Shown in pieces: positions 36,243 to 45,927 of a DNA stretch of 59,006 nt. The stretch comes from PVC group bacterium (GTDB lineage: Bacteria; Verrucomicrobiota; Kiritimatiellia; UBA8416), in NCBI GenBank assembly GCA_003567805.1, contig PWYP01000110.1, positions 1 through 59,006 of the forward strand, written 5' to 3'. Within the stretch, counting starts at the first letter, position 1, and each line of letters opens with the position of its first letter. The notes under the pieces are model-generated. The model had not been told where the DNA came from. It made no database searches and saw only the letters and a program-made list of their open reading frames with translations. Both the position numbers and the translations under genes were made by a program.

Positions 36243-38027
36243 CTATTTTCCATCGAAGTGCTCACAGCTTTCGCGCAATCCGCCCAGTCGATTGCGTGCC
36301 AGCCATTGCTGCTGATGGGATTCCCGCAAAGCATCTCGCCGCAATTGTAGTTTACGCGTACCGGCTTGGCCTGCCTTGACGGCAAGCCCACGATCTAATG
36401 CATAACGGGCCATATCCAAGGTATGCTGACATTCATGCATGACAAGGTCACGATCCTCACAGCTCGGTTGCGCGACCGCCAACCGTGATGCAAGCTTGTC
36501 CAGCCATGCATGCGCACGTGTAAATTGGCCTGACGATACCTTGGCAAGATCTTCTGGTTGATGGAGGCAAAAGAGCAAACGGTGTATGGCAGATTGATTG
36601 CCACGCTGAATACCACCGATACGATTCAGCGTCCTTCCGAGGTCGAGTAAAAACGCCCCCATCACACCTGTAGCATCTTCAAAGAAATGACGGCTAATCA
36701 CAGAGCCGAGATCAACATCCTTGTTACCGTCCAAATACCAACTGTATCCGGCACCCGCAGCATATCCAACATAACTTACCGGTAACACCTGATGATGCCC
36801 CCCATCCCCCCAGTCCGTAATGAGGTATCCCGTTGCTCCATGCTTTTTACCATTACGTGCAGCATTTTCCAAATTGGCCAGACAATTATCGGTTCGACCG
36901 GTAATGCTAAGCCAGGCACTTGTTCCTGGACACACATAAAAGTCGATACCAGCCTTGGCAAAGGCCGGGCATTGCTTATCAAACGGATGATTGGCCTCAT
37001 AGCCCCAATTTAGAGCAATCAGATCTTTGGGTAATTGCGTGATTAACTCGGGCTGATGCAAGATAATATCTCCCCAGAACTGCATCCGCTTACCTTTCTT
37101 GACAACCAATTTGTGTATCTTTTTCAGAAACGAAAGATACACGGCAGTTGTTCCAATCTTTTCTGCCTGATTTTTGCTGCGTCCCTTACCCAACTCCCAA
37201 GTCTCGTCGCAGCCAACGTTGAACATCGAGCTCGAAAAATTTGGCAAATATTCTTCATACAGCTCTTCCAAAAATCGCAAGCTAGCCTGCTTGGGGACAA
37301 GCGTGGAGCAACGAGCCATGTCAGGACACTCCGCCAGATGACGGTATTCGGGATGACGTAAATAGCGTTCCACATGTCCAAAGGAGTTTAGGTTCGGCAC
37401 GAGCTCGACAAAGCGATCCTTGCAATACTGGTCCAGTTCCATCATTTGTGCATGGGTAAACGGAGTTGATTCCGCCCAAACAACCGGATGCGCGGAAAAG
37501 GCAAATGTATGCTCAATGTAAAGCTGAATCTGATTGATACGCAGTCCGGCAAGATGATTGATCCATTGCCGGCAGGTTTCCATCGTCGGCACTTTGCAAC
37601 GACTTACATCCAGCATAACGCCACGCTGCGTAAAATCCGGCGCATCCTCAACCTGTAAAGCAGGCGGATGGTTCCCGTACTTATCGATCCATTGCTGAAA
37701 AGCTAGATAACCATAGAACAGACCTGCTTCATCACAAGCCTCGATCCGCCGAATTTTATCAGAAAGCGTAAGTGCATATCCTTGCGCGGGAATACCGCGC
37801 TTCGAAAGGATCAATTCCAGCAGAACAACGCCCTGCCTCGGCCGCACGGGCGCAACATGCAAAGAACGGTTCAAAGAACGCGATAATGCTGCCAGCCCAT
37901 CCTGCACCCTCTCACGTAACCGACGACTGCAACCTGCCGGCAATGCAATCCAGTCAGCATGCATCAGCGATACATGTGTCTTTGAAACTTCCATTTTACG
38001 TGGAACTGGGAAAATTACACTCTTCAT
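36243..38027 (-). CDS. Glycoside hydrolase family 20-like beta-hexosaminidase, no signal peptide
   Basis: About 594 aa. An N-terminal helper domain (GH20b-like) leads into a TIM barrel beginning FTQRGVMLDVSRCKVP, a GH20 hallmark, with LVPNLNSFGHVERYL and the catalytic Asp-Glu pair in NVGCDETWELGKG (about 274-275). Substrate-assisted cleavage of terminal N-acetylhexosamine is expected. No signal peptide is present from either possible start (ATG 38027, TTG 38042), so it is probably cytoplasmic. It lies 32 bases after the second sulfatase, suggesting that sulfated aminosugar oligomers are processed inside the cell. Confidence 0.88.
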   Translation of the reverse strand: MKSVIFPVPRKMEVSKTHVSLMHADWIALPAGCSRRLRERVQDGLAALSRSLNRSLHVAPVRPRQGVVLLELILSKRGIPAQGYALTLSDKIRRIEACDEAGLFYGYLAFQQWIDKYGNHPPALQVEDAPDFTQRGVMLDVSRCKVPTMETCRQWINHLAGLRINQIQLYIEHTFAFSAHPVVWAESTPFTHAQMMELDQYCKDRFVELVPNLNSFGHVERYLRHPEYRHLAECPDMARCSTLVPKQASLRFLEELYEEYLPNFSSSMFNVGCDETWELGKGRSKNQAEKIGTTAVYLSFLKKIHKLVVKKGKRMQFWGDIILHQPELITQLPKDLIALNWGYEANHPFDKQCPAFAKAGIDFYVCPGTSAWLSITGRTDNCLANLENAARNGKKHGATGYLITDWGDGGHHQVLPVSYVGYAAGAGYSWYLDGNKDVDLGSVISRHFFEDATGVMGAFLLDLGRTLNRIGGIQRGNQSAIHRLLFCLHQPEDLAKVSSGQFTRAHAWLDKLASRLAVAQPSCEDRDLVMHECQHTLDMARYALDRGLAVKAGQAGTRKLQLRRDALRESHQQQWLARNRLGGLRESCEHFDGK

Positions 38028-38059
38028 AAACGCTCGCAACAATTTTACTGATTCTCGCC

Positions 38060-39448
38060 CTATCCAATCATCGTTTGCGAATCCGCCTTGTCGTAATACG
38101 CAACCAAATACGGATGATTCTCATCTTGAACGGCTAGCGGAACAGGATTCTCGACACGACCAACAGGGCGTGGCCCCGTGCCCACAGCGCCAGTAAGTGT
38201 ATCTCCAAGCTCCGCCCGTGCAGCATCGGCAACCTTGCACAACATCTTGACCACATCTGGATGTTCGTCATAAACGTTGTCTTGCTCTCCCACATCATGA
38301 TCGAGATCATACAATTCCTGCACCGGATCCGGCTGGCGCACAAACATCTTGCTCGTGGCAAAGTGGAGCTTCCATTTTCCGCTGCGTACAGCACGCAATT
38401 GATTTCTCATGTAGTAATAAAAGACGTCATGCGGTGACGTTGCCCCCTCCTGTCCCATAAGCAATGATGTGATATCCTTACCATCAATGATACGGTCCTG
38501 TGGTGCATCCCCCCCCGTCAAGCTTGCAAACGTGGGCAAGAAATCCATCGCGGTGATAAGCTCATCACAAACGCGCCCTGCGGGAATACGTCCCGGCCAG
38601 CGCGCGATGCAGGATACACGTTGCCCACCCTCCCAAGTTGTTCCCTTCGTTCCGCGCAATGGTGCATTGCTGCCACCTTCTCCACTGGCACGCGACCCAT
38701 TATCGCTCGTAAAAATAACCAGGGTATTCTCATCCAGACCCTGCCGCTTCAGCTCATCGAAAATGACACCGGCAACCCAATCAATACACTCCACCGCCCC
38801 TCCATAGCCTCCGTTGGAAGATTGCGCCAAAAAACGATCAGGAATAAACAAGGGAACATGTACATACATGTGTGCCAGATACAGGAAAAAGGGCGCTTCC
38901 TTATTATCGCGAATGAAACGGACACATTCCTCTGTATAACGCTCTGTCAGTCCACGCTGATCCGGTTGCTGCTGAATGACATCCGTATTCCGCATTAAAG
39001 GAAGCGGTACTTTCTTGGCACGAATTTCTTCTGTCTTGCCCTGAATTCCCATGTCGTTGCTGTAGGGCAAACCATAGTATTCATCAAAACCGTGATTCGT
39101 GGGCAAAAACGCAGGCTGATCCCCACAGTGCCACTTGCCAACAATTTTCGAGCGGTACCCTTGGTCTTTGAGAATGTCTGCAACCGTGATTTCATCGGGA
39201 TGCAAACCGATATCCTCTCCCGGAAATAGTACGCCGGTAATGCCGATGCGCTGCGGGTAACAGCCGGTCATTAAGGCACCACGCGACGCAGAACATACGG
39301 GTGACATGACATGGTAATCGGTAAACCGAACCCCCTCAGATGCCATTCGGTCCAGATGCGGTGTCCTATTTACCTTCGATCCATAGCATCCGAGATCACC
39401 ATATCCGAGATCATCACAGTTAATCAGAATGATATTGGGTTTTTGCAA
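38060..39448 (-). CDS. Formylglycine-dependent sulfatase (CxAxR type), cytoplasmic by sequence
   Basis: 462 aa. The modification site is Cys52 in SPVCSASRGALMTG, the accepted variant with Ala in place of Pro. Metal ligands show in ILINCDDLGYGDLG and VIFTSDNGSRASGEGG, and the GKWHCGD and TKGTTWEGGQRV motifs are typical of S1 sulfatases. The start is TTG at 39448 with GAGG seven bases upstream; an in-frame TGA five codons earlier excludes a signal peptide. It is co-directional with the GH20 gene downstream. The substrate is likely a sulfated sugar; not determinable here. Confidence 0.94.
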   Translation of the reverse strand: MQKPNIILINCDDLGYGDLGCYGSKVNRTPHLDRMASEGVRFTDYHVMSPVCSASRGALMTGCYPQRIGITGVLFPGEDIGLHPDEITVADILKDQGYRSKIVGKWHCGDQPAFLPTNHGFDEYYGLPYSNDMGIQGKTEEIRAKKVPLPLMRNTDVIQQQPDQRGLTERYTEECVRFIRDNKEAPFFLYLAHMYVHVPLFIPDRFLAQSSNGGYGGAVECIDWVAGVIFDELKRQGLDENTLVIFTSDNGSRASGEGGSNAPLRGTKGTTWEGGQRVSCIARWPGRIPAGRVCDELITAMDFLPTFASLTGGDAPQDRIIDGKDITSLLMGQEGATSPHDVFYYYMRNQLRAVRSGKWKLHFATSKMFVRQPDPVQELYDLDHDVGEQDNVYDEHPDVVKMLCKVADAARAELGDTLTGAVGTGPRPVGRVENPVPLAVQDENHPYLVAYYDKADSQTMIG

Positions 39449-39511
39449 AAAAATACCTCATGGTAAAAGGGTTAACAGACATCAGGGTAAAAATACGCAA
39501 CCATACTTCCG

Positions 39512-40744
39512 TTAGGAAGAGAAAACTTTTTTGACCCCTTTTTCGATTTGGACAAGCCGTGATTCCAGTGACCCCGATATACCCACCGAAAGGCGTAACA
39601 AACCGGGGTTCAATCCCATCTTTGTTTGTTCCGCATCGGGAATTTCGGAAGATGTTGAGCAGGAAGAAACACTCATGAGCGTGTCGAAATAACCCAGCGA
39701 AACGGCAATCAACCCAAAGCCCACTTCATTCTGAAGCACGCCCATTAGCGCATTCGCGCGTTCCTGTGTTCCGCAATCAAGCGCGAGCATACCGCCATAC
39801 CCAAAGCCTGGGTTTACGAGAGTCTGAACCAAGTCGTGATCAGGGTGACTTGGTAGCCCGGGATACAAAACCCGCAATCCGAGATCTTGCAACCTTTCTG
39901 CTATTGCCAGAGCTCGCCTTCCATGTTCGCGCATGCGAATCGCGAGATGGGGTAACCTTTGAATGATATCAAAGGCCACCCTAGGGTCCATCGTAGGCCC
40001 CAAAAGCATGGCGCACCCGGTCTGCAAGTCGTACAAAGAATGTCCAAACTCACGAGAGCAGCAAATACAGCCAGCAAGAAGATCCGAAGCACCATTGATA
40101 TACTTCGTCATTGAATACACAACAATATCTGCTCCGTGCCTTGCAGGGCTAATAACCATAGGGGCAAATGTATTGTCCACAACCAGTTGGATCCCATGCT
40201 TATGCGCAAGGGTTGCCAAGGCTTCAATGTTCGGAATTGCCAGCGTGGGATTACCCATTGTCTCGGCATAAATCACTTTGGTATTAGGTTGTATCGCAGC
40301 CTCAAAAGCTCCGATGTCTCGTGGATGAACAAATGAGGTTTGTATTCCATGCCGAGGGAGCAACTGCGCAAGCAAGGCATGGGTTCCCCCGTAAATCGTA
40401 CTGCTAGATACAATGTGCGCCCCTGCATCACACAGCTGTAAAAGCGCACAGGAAATAGCAGCCATACCGCTTGCCGTACCCACCGCAAATTCCGTGCCCT
40501 CCATCGCAGCAAGATAACGATCCAGCACATCGATCGTAGGATTAAAATTGCGTGAATACAGGTAGCACCCCTCTCGGTCCGGACCGCGTTTCCCATCAAA
40601 AATATCTGGCATTATACCCGGTTCCATAACCGTAAACGTAGATGAACGCTCGATAGACGGTGCAACGCCACCATGCTCCCCAAATTCACGGCGAACCTGT
40701 GTAATCGCAAGTTCAGGATCAAAAGGCAAAGAAGATGATTTCAT
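39512..40744 (-). CDS. Cys/Met metabolism PLP-dependent enzyme (cystathionine gamma-synthase / methionine gamma-lyase family)
   Basis: 410 aa fold-type I PLP enzyme. Landmarks are YSRNFNPTIDVLDRYLAAMEG, AVGTASGMAAI, YAETMGNPTLAIPNI, VVDNTFAPM and the PLP lysine Lys214 in YSMTKYINGASD. The end LLRLSVGISG is typical. Cystathionine synthase, homocysteine sulfhydrylase and methionine gamma-lyase cannot be told apart by eye. GGAG lies eight bases before the ATG. The YugP-type protease gene precedes it by 15 bases. Confidence 0.92.
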   Translation of the reverse strand: MKSSSLPFDPELAITQVRREFGEHGGVAPSIERSSTFTVMEPGIMPDIFDGKRGPDREGCYLYSRNFNPTIDVLDRYLAAMEGTEFAVGTASGMAAISCALLQLCDAGAHIVSSSTIYGGTHALLAQLLPRHGIQTSFVHPRDIGAFEAAIQPNTKVIYAETMGNPTLAIPNIEALATLAHKHGIQLVVDNTFAPMVISPARHGADIVVYSMTKYINGASDLLAGCICCSREFGHSLYDLQTGCAMLLGPTMDPRVAFDIIQRLPHLAIRMREHGRRALAIAERLQDLGLRVLYPGLPSHPDHDLVQTLVNPGFGYGGMLALDCGTQERANALMGVLQNEVGFGLIAVSLGYFDTLMSVSSCSTSSEIPDAEQTKMGLNPGLLRLSVGISGSLESRLVQIEKGVKKVFSS

Positions 40745-40759
40745 AATTAAAACTCCATG

Positions 40760-41455
40760 TTAGTCGCGTGATCCCCCTAGCAAACCTGACCGTAAAAGAT
40801 AATACAGCAGCGTTAGCAAGGCAGTAACAGCCGCCGCAACATACGTCATAAACGCTGCATTCAATACGCGTCCAGCATCATATGCTTCACGAGATGAAAC
40901 AATAGCGCTGTCCACCATCAGCACCTTTGCTCTCGCACTCGCATTCCATTCAACAGGTAACGTAATCAAGGAAAATGCCACCGCACCAAGAAACACAATC
41001 GCCCCTACCTGAACCAGTGCCGGCGTCCCGAAAAAAAGTCCGAGCATCAGAAAAATATATGCAGCATTGCTACCGAAGTTGGCAACAGGCACCAAGGCCG
41101 AACGAATCGTGAGCGGCGCATAACCGTCAGCATGCTGGAGTGCATGACCAGCTTCATGGCAGGCTACACCGATCGCAGATAAAGATCTGGACCCATATAC
41201 ATCCGGTGATAGCCGCAATGTCCTGCGGACAGGATCATAGTGATCGCTAAGAAAACCGCGTACGGGCTCAATCCGTACATCGTATATCCCGCGTGATGCC
41301 AACATACGCTCCGCCGCTGCAGCGCCAGTTAACCCCGAGCTCGCAGCTACCTTGGCATATCGGGAAAACGTCGACTTTGTCACCATTGTAGCGATACCAG
41401 CCAAGATCAATCCCGGTATGGCAAACAACCAATATCCAATCGGCATGAACAACAT
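40760..41455 (-). CDS. YugP-family membrane zinc metallopeptidase
   Basis: 231 aa. An N-terminal membrane helix (about 6-25), a soluble part with the zinc site HEAGH (100-104) in GVACHEAGHALQHADGY, two central helices, and a last helix near the C-terminus. The LTGAAAAERML and DHYDPVRRTLRLS segments match the YugP/DUF-type peptidases. Substrates are unknown. AGGAG lies six bases before the ATG. Confidence 0.92.
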   Translation of the reverse strand: MLFMPIGYWLFAIPGLILAGIATMVTKSTFSRYAKVAASSGLTGAAAAERMLASRGIYDVRIEPVRGFLSDHYDPVRRTLRLSPDVYGSRSLSAIGVACHEAGHALQHADGYAPLTIRSALVPVANFGSNAAYIFLMLGLFFGTPALVQVGAIVFLGAVAFSLITLPVEWNASARAKVLMVDSAIVSSREAYDAGRVLNAAFMTYVAAAVTALLTLLYYLLRSGLLGGSRD

Positions 41456-41561
41456 AACAATCTCCTACTGTAATGATGAAATCTTGTAAACCAACGCCAA
41501 CCAATGATTCGAAATCGTACTGGCAAGCTTACGCAACATCTTGCCGTAATGCTAAGCACAT

Positions 41562-41570
41562 ATTATACCA
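41562..41570 (-). promoter_or_regulatory. Candidate extended -10 promoter of the yugP-like gene
   Basis: On the reverse strand TGGTATAAT, a perfect TATAAT with the TG extension, lies about 105 bases before the start at 41455. No good -35 is present, as is common for extended -10 promoters. Confidence 0.4.
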
Positions 41571-41638
41571 AGTTATATTTTTCACCTAAAAACGACCAGA
41601 ATGCAAAAAAAGGTTCTCGGATCAGCACATATACTGCG

Positions 41639-42469
41639 TCAATCCGACACACACTGTGACATCTTGCGCTCTCGTAAGCCCTTCGCAACATCAGGAACAG
41701 CTTGGATCAGCCGCTGTGTATAGGGATGCTCGGGTTCTGCAAAAAGTTTGCTGCAGAGACCTGATTCAACGACGACACCAGCCTCCATTACATATGCTCG
41801 CCTGCACATGTAACGAACAACAGCCAAGTCATGCGCTACAAACAAACATGTTTGTCCCAGCGTCTCGTTAACCCTTTTGAGCAAGTTCAATATCTGCACC
41901 TGTACCGACACATCCAATGCAGAAACGGGTTCGTCCGCAACAAGCAAACGCGGGTTCACAGCGAGTGCTCTGGCAATTCCAACGCGCTGACGTTGTCCTC
42001 CGCTGAGGGCATGTGGATACCGAAACAACATGCTGCGTGGCAACCCTACAGCTTCCATCAATTCATCCCGACGCTTATCGCGCTGCGCACGCTCACGCAT
42101 CTCAAGAAAATGACGGTGAACATAAAGTACTTCATCAAGCGCTTCACCGATCGTCATCCTTGGATTCAATGCGCCCGCTGGATCTTGAAATACCATTTGT
42201 ACATTCTGACGGTGCTTGCGCATGCCAGATCGTTCCCCCATGTCGACCACACGCCCATCAAACAAAACACGTCCCGCATTCGGGCACAACATGCCAGCCG
42301 ACACCAGACCCAATGTCGTTTTTCCACTCCCACTCTCGCCGACTAACCCCGTGATTTCACCAGGACGAACCAGAATCGAAGCATTGTGTACCGCCGGTGG
42401 TTGCTTCTCATCGTACCGCACCGTAACCTGTTCGAGCTCCAGAATGGGCGTTGGATTGTCAGGATGCAT
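41639..42469 (-). CDS. Oligopeptide/dipeptide ABC transporter ATP-binding protein (OppF/DppF-like)
   Basis: 276 aa. Walker A is GLVGESGSGKTTLG, the Q-loop is VQMVFQDPAGALNPRM, the signature LSGGQRQRVGIARAL, Walker B LLVADEPVSALD. The pattern RYPHALSGGQRQR and a C-terminal HPYTQRLIQAVP are typical of the OppF half. The ATG at 42469 overlaps the preceding ATPase gene by 11 bases; longer in-frame starts would lie wholly inside that gene. The pair would energise uptake of peptides, but no permease or binding protein gene is in the window. Confidence 0.93.
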   Translation of the reverse strand: MHPDNPTPILELEQVTVRYDEKQPPAVHNASILVRPGEITGLVGESGSGKTTLGLVSAGMLCPNAGRVLFDGRVVDMGERSGMRKHRQNVQMVFQDPAGALNPRMTIGEALDEVLYVHRHFLEMRERAQRDKRRDELMEAVGLPRSMLFRYPHALSGGQRQRVGIARALAVNPRLLVADEPVSALDVSVQVQILNLLKRVNETLGQTCLFVAHDLAVVRYMCRRAYVMEAGVVVESGLCSKLFAEPEHPYTQRLIQAVPDVAKGLRERKMSQCVSD

Positions 42470-43463
42470 GAGCGCCACTCTCTGGTTGCAAAGGAAAATG
42501 ACATGCCACCGCGCAGTCCCGCCCCCGAAGCCCTTGCATTTGCAAATGAGGATTTTCCGAAGAACAAATCGCTTGCGCATACCGACACCTTGGGGAAAAC
42601 GGACACCCTGGAATACTCTCCCCCCCCGATGGTACCATCCCCGGAATCCCTTCCAAAAGTCGCGCATGCCCTTCGAGTTTCGGCACAACATCTAATAAGC
42701 CCTGCGTGTATGGGTGTGCAGGACGCTGCAAGATCGTCTCTACTGGTCCTGTTTCAACCAAATGTCCCGCATACATGACACAAACCCGGTCTGCACGAGA
42801 CGCAACCAAACCCAAATTATGGGTAATGAGCAACATAGCCATCCCCATGCGTTTCTGTAAATGAGCTAACAAATCCAAAATCTGCGCTTGTATGGTGACA
42901 TCAAGAGCCGTCGTAGGTTCATCTGCTACCAGCAGTTTGGGCTCGCGTGCAAGTGCCATCGCAATGACCACCCGCTGCTGCATCCCTCCACTTAACGTAA
43001 AAGGATATGCCTCCATCAAAGCCGCAGGATCACGAAGCCCAGCCAACCCTAAACATTCCATCGCACGTTTCCGGCGATGCAACCTGCCCCCCTCCAATGC
43101 CTCGCACATCTGGTATCCAATGGTAAGGCTGGGATGCAGCGCCACTGCGGGATCCTGAAAAACATATCCGATCCCATTTCTACGCAAAGCACGTAAAGAC
43201 GAAGGCGGCAAGGATAACACATCCGCCCCATCAAATTGCACATGCCCCCGCACGTCACATACGGGTGCTGGAGGGAGCAGGCGAGCCAAGGCCAGGGCCG
43301 ATACGCTTTTCCCACAACCACTCTCCCCAACCAAAGCTAACATCTCTCCAGAATAAACCGAGAAGGAGATACCATGAACAACCTCTGTTCCCCCGAAAGT
43401 GATTCGAAGATCCTCAACCTCTACTACGCTGTCTCGTCCTGTTGTTACGTTTCCCACTAGCAA
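42459..43463 (-). CDS. Oligopeptide/dipeptide ABC transporter ATP-binding protein (OppD/DppD-like)
   Basis: 334 aa. Walker A LVGESGCGKSVSALA, YVFQDPAVALHPSLTIG, signature LSGGMQQRVVIAMAL, Walker B LLVADEPTTALDVT. The C-terminal oligo_HPY segment (HPYTQGLLDVVPKLEG, IPGCPFSPRCRYAQAIC) has the cysteine cluster of OppD proteins. It begins with TTG at 43463 with GAGG five bases ahead; a GTG two codons later is possible. The permease genes must lie elsewhere. Confidence 0.93.
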   Translation of the reverse strand: MLVGNVTTGRDSVVEVEDLRITFGGTEVVHGISFSVYSGEMLALVGESGCGKSVSALALARLLPPAPVCDVRGHVQFDGADVLSLPPSSLRALRRNGIGYVFQDPAVALHPSLTIGYQMCEALEGGRLHRRKRAMECLGLAGLRDPAALMEAYPFTLSGGMQQRVVIAMALAREPKLLVADEPTTALDVTIQAQILDLLAHLQKRMGMAMLLITHNLGLVASRADRVCVMYAGHLVETGPVETILQRPAHPYTQGLLDVVPKLEGHARLLEGIPGMVPSGGESIPGCPFSPRCRYAQAICSSENPHLQMQGLRGRDCAVACHFPLQPESGAHAS

Positions 43464-43612
43464 ATCAACCTCATGACAAAGTGTCCGATTAGTTCTATTA
43501 CTCTACCCCACATCTACGCATAAAGTCAGCACTAGACTTCAGTATCGAAAATCTGTCGTGGTTTTGTTACGTATGTACGCATTCTGAAAATCACGATACC
43601 AAAAGACAATGT

Positions 43613-44128
43613 ATGACTGCCTCTGATGCACTGAAAAACGATGACAAGTACATGGAAATGGCATTGCGGGAAGCCCAACGTGCTGCCGATGAAGGTGAAG
43701 TTCCTACAGGATGTGTAATCGTACAAATACCCGCCAATGAAAAACGGCCCACAGTCATTGCACGCGCACACAATCAGGTGGAAACACTCAAAGACCCTAC
43801 GGCACATGCTGAAATGATCGCCATAACACAAGCGACAGCTGCAAAGGGAGATTGGCGGCTTACGGATACGATTCTCTATGTAACCAAAGAACCCTGTGCC
43901 ATGTGCGCCGGGGCCATCGTATTGGCACGGATCCCCCGCCTCGTATTCGGGGCGCCAGACCCCAAACGAGGAGGGGCAGTATCGGTTTTTAATATCGTGC
44001 AGCACCCAGACCTCATTCACCGCTGCGAAGTCACCTCCGGCGTGCAAGCAGACGCCTGCTTACATCTATTGCAATCCTTCTTCCAGCAAAGACGACAGGA
44101 GCAACAGACAGCAAAGGCTTCTATATGA
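43613..44128 (+). CDS. tadA: tRNA-specific adenosine deaminase
   Basis: 171 aa cytidine/deoxycytidylate deaminase fold. The zinc and catalytic residues are HAE (65-67) in DPTAHAEMIA and PCAMC (Cys95, Cys98) in TKEPCAMCAGAIVLARI. VFGAPDPKRGG is the TadA-specific stretch. It converts wobble adenosine 34 of tRNA-Arg(ACG) to inosine. No ribosome site is visible before the ATG. Its stop overlaps the next start by four bases (ATGA). Confidence 0.95.
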   Translation: MTASDALKNDDKYMEMALREAQRAADEGEVPTGCVIVQIPANEKRPTVIARAHNQVETLKDPTAHAEMIAITQATAAKGDWRLTDTILYVTKEPCAMCAGAIVLARIPRLVFGAPDPKRGGAVSVFNIVQHPDLIHRCEVTSGVQADACLHLLQSFFQQRRQEQQTAKASI

Positions 44129-45927
44129 GCAAGAAGCCACCCAAACCATATTGGCAAGGATTTTTTTTGCTCGGCTGCTTGATTCTATCTGTCATCGCAT
44201 ACCACCGCGTATTGACGGCCGACTTTATCGGTCTGGATGATCCCCTGTATGTCAGTCAAAATCGTATTGTACAAATGGGCCTTACGCGTACAGGATTTCG
44301 GTGGGCACTTACTGCCACACACGCATCAACATGGCAACCACTTGTGTGGATCAGCTACATGCTGGATATATCCCTACAGGGAACGAATGCCACAGGTTTC
44401 CATCTCACCAATCTGCTGCTGCACCTTTTCAATGTAGTGCTCGTCTTTTTACTAACCCGCAAAATCAGTCGATCTCCGTTTGCAGCAAGCATTGCAACCC
44501 TGCTGTTCGCGCTGCACCCTGTGCATGTAGAAACGGTAGCTTGGATTGCCGAACGCAAAGGTCTTATCAGCACAGCTTTTGCCTGTCTGGCAATGCTCAG
44601 TTATTTGCAGTACAGCGAGCATCATAAAGTGCGATATTATTATGTCGCATTCGCGTGCCTGGCTTTCGGCCTGATGGCGAAGCCAATGGTGTTAACCCTT
44701 CCCCTTCTCTTCTTGCTTCTCGACATCTGGCCACTGCAACGCTTGCGGACACTACGAGATCTGTCGCCCGTAAAAGGACAACTGCTATCAGAAAAAATAC
44801 CGTTTTTCTTTCTATCATTCGGTTCAGCCATTATCACCAGCTACGCACAGTGGCAGGGCGGATCCTTTCTCGGGCTTGCCACCATTCCCATCAGCAGTCG
44901 GATCATGAATGCCGCCATAAGCCTCTGGCGGTATCTCTGGCACCTTATCTATCCCGTCCGACTTTCTGTGTTTTATCCTCACCCCGTACATTGGCCATGG
45001 TGGCTAGGTATTGCTGCACTACTGGTGCTTGCAAGCTTGAGCAATCTTCTCTGGAAGAAAAGGACTTCATGCCCATGGGGCCTCTGGGGTGCCATATGGT
45101 TTATCTCCACCTTACTTCCCGTACTCGGTTTTACGCAATTTGGCTGGCATGCTATGGCAGATCGTTTCCTATATTTCCCTGCCATCGGTCTCTATCTAGC
45201 CATTGGAATGATCATCACGCCCGTATGGCAACAGCATAAAAGAGCAACACAGGCCGTTATCGCTATCATTACCACGCTACTCATATGGCAAACACACCGC
45301 CAAACCCAATACTGGCAAAACAGTATCGCGCTATTTAGGCGTGCCGTCGAAGTCACGCAAGACAACTGGATCATGCACAACAGTCTCGGTACGGCCTTAA
45401 GCCACACGGGAAAGTACGCCGAGGCAAGCCAGCATTTCGAAAAAGCACTCGCGGTAAAACCAGATAATCCTAAAGCACTTTTCAATCTAGGACATGTCCG
45501 TTTTGTTCAAGAACGATGGGATGAAGCCGCTACGCTTTTCCAACAAAGTCTCGCCCTCGCACCCAATTATCAGGCCCGCTTCAACCTTGCAGTCACGCAT
45601 ACACGCCGTGGAGCCTTACAAGAAGCGCGCGCAGAATACCTTCAACTGCTTGAATCCCATCCACAACACGTTCGTTCACTGCTACATTTGGGGCGCTTAT
45701 ACCGCAAAGACGGCAAATATTCGCAAGCACTCGCATGTTTCCGTCTGGTATTGGAAGTCGACGACACGAATCAGGAAGCGCGCACAGGTATTGCGATTGT
45801 ACTGCTGGAGACAGGTGACGATCCCATGCTTGCCATTTCCAAACTCATTCACTTATTGGAAGAAAATGCCAGCAATGCGGATGCGCGTGCGGCACTAAAC
45901 CGCGCCATTCATGGAATGAAACCATGA
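44125..45927 (+). CDS. Polytopic GT-C glycosyltransferase-like protein with C-terminal TPR repeats
   Basis: 600 aa. The first 400 residues contain many membrane helices and an N-terminal luminal loop with the acidic motif LTADFIGLDDPLYV, like the Asp-Asp of GT-C transferases; LFALHPVHVETVAWIAERKGLIS is typical of the TMTC/PMT-like family. From about 410 on there are about five TPR units (NSLGTALSHTGKYAEASQHFEKAL, NLGHVRFVQERWDEA). It may glycosylate exported proteins using a lipid-linked sugar; the activity is inferred. The start is coupled to tadA and its stop directly abuts the ettA stop on the other strand. Confidence 0.85.
   Translation: MSKKPPKPYWQGFFLLGCLILSVIAYHRVLTADFIGLDDPLYVSQNRIVQMGLTRTGFRWALTATHASTWQPLVWISYMLDISLQGTNATGFHLTNLLLHLFNVVLVFLLTRKISRSPFAASIATLLFALHPVHVETVAWIAERKGLISTAFACLAMLSYLQYSEHHKVRYYYVAFACLAFGLMAKPMVLTLPLLFLLLDIWPLQRLRTLRDLSPVKGQLLSEKIPFFFLSFGSAIITSYAQWQGGSFLGLATIPISSRIMNAAISLWRYLWHLIYPVRLSVFYPHPVHWPWWLGIAALLVLASLSNLLWKKRTSCPWGLWGAIWFISTLLPVLGFTQFGWHAMADRFLYFPAIGLYLAIGMIITPVWQQHKRATQAVIAIITTLLIWQTHRQTQYWQNSIALFRRAVEVTQDNWIMHNSLGTALSHTGKYAEASQHFEKALAVKPDNPKALFNLGHVRFVQERWDEAATLFQQSLALAPNYQARFNLAVTHTRRGALQEARAEYLQLLESHPQHVRSLLHLGRLYRKDGKYSQALACFRLVLEVDDTNQEARTGIAIVLLETGDDPMLAISKLIHLLEENASNADARAALNRAIHGMKP

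Noticed and set aside
44655..45239. 194-codon open frame in another phase inside the TPR glycosyltransferase-like gene
   Set aside because: Composition is Arg/Ser/His-rich and unlike a real protein, and the overlapping gene has clear family motifs.
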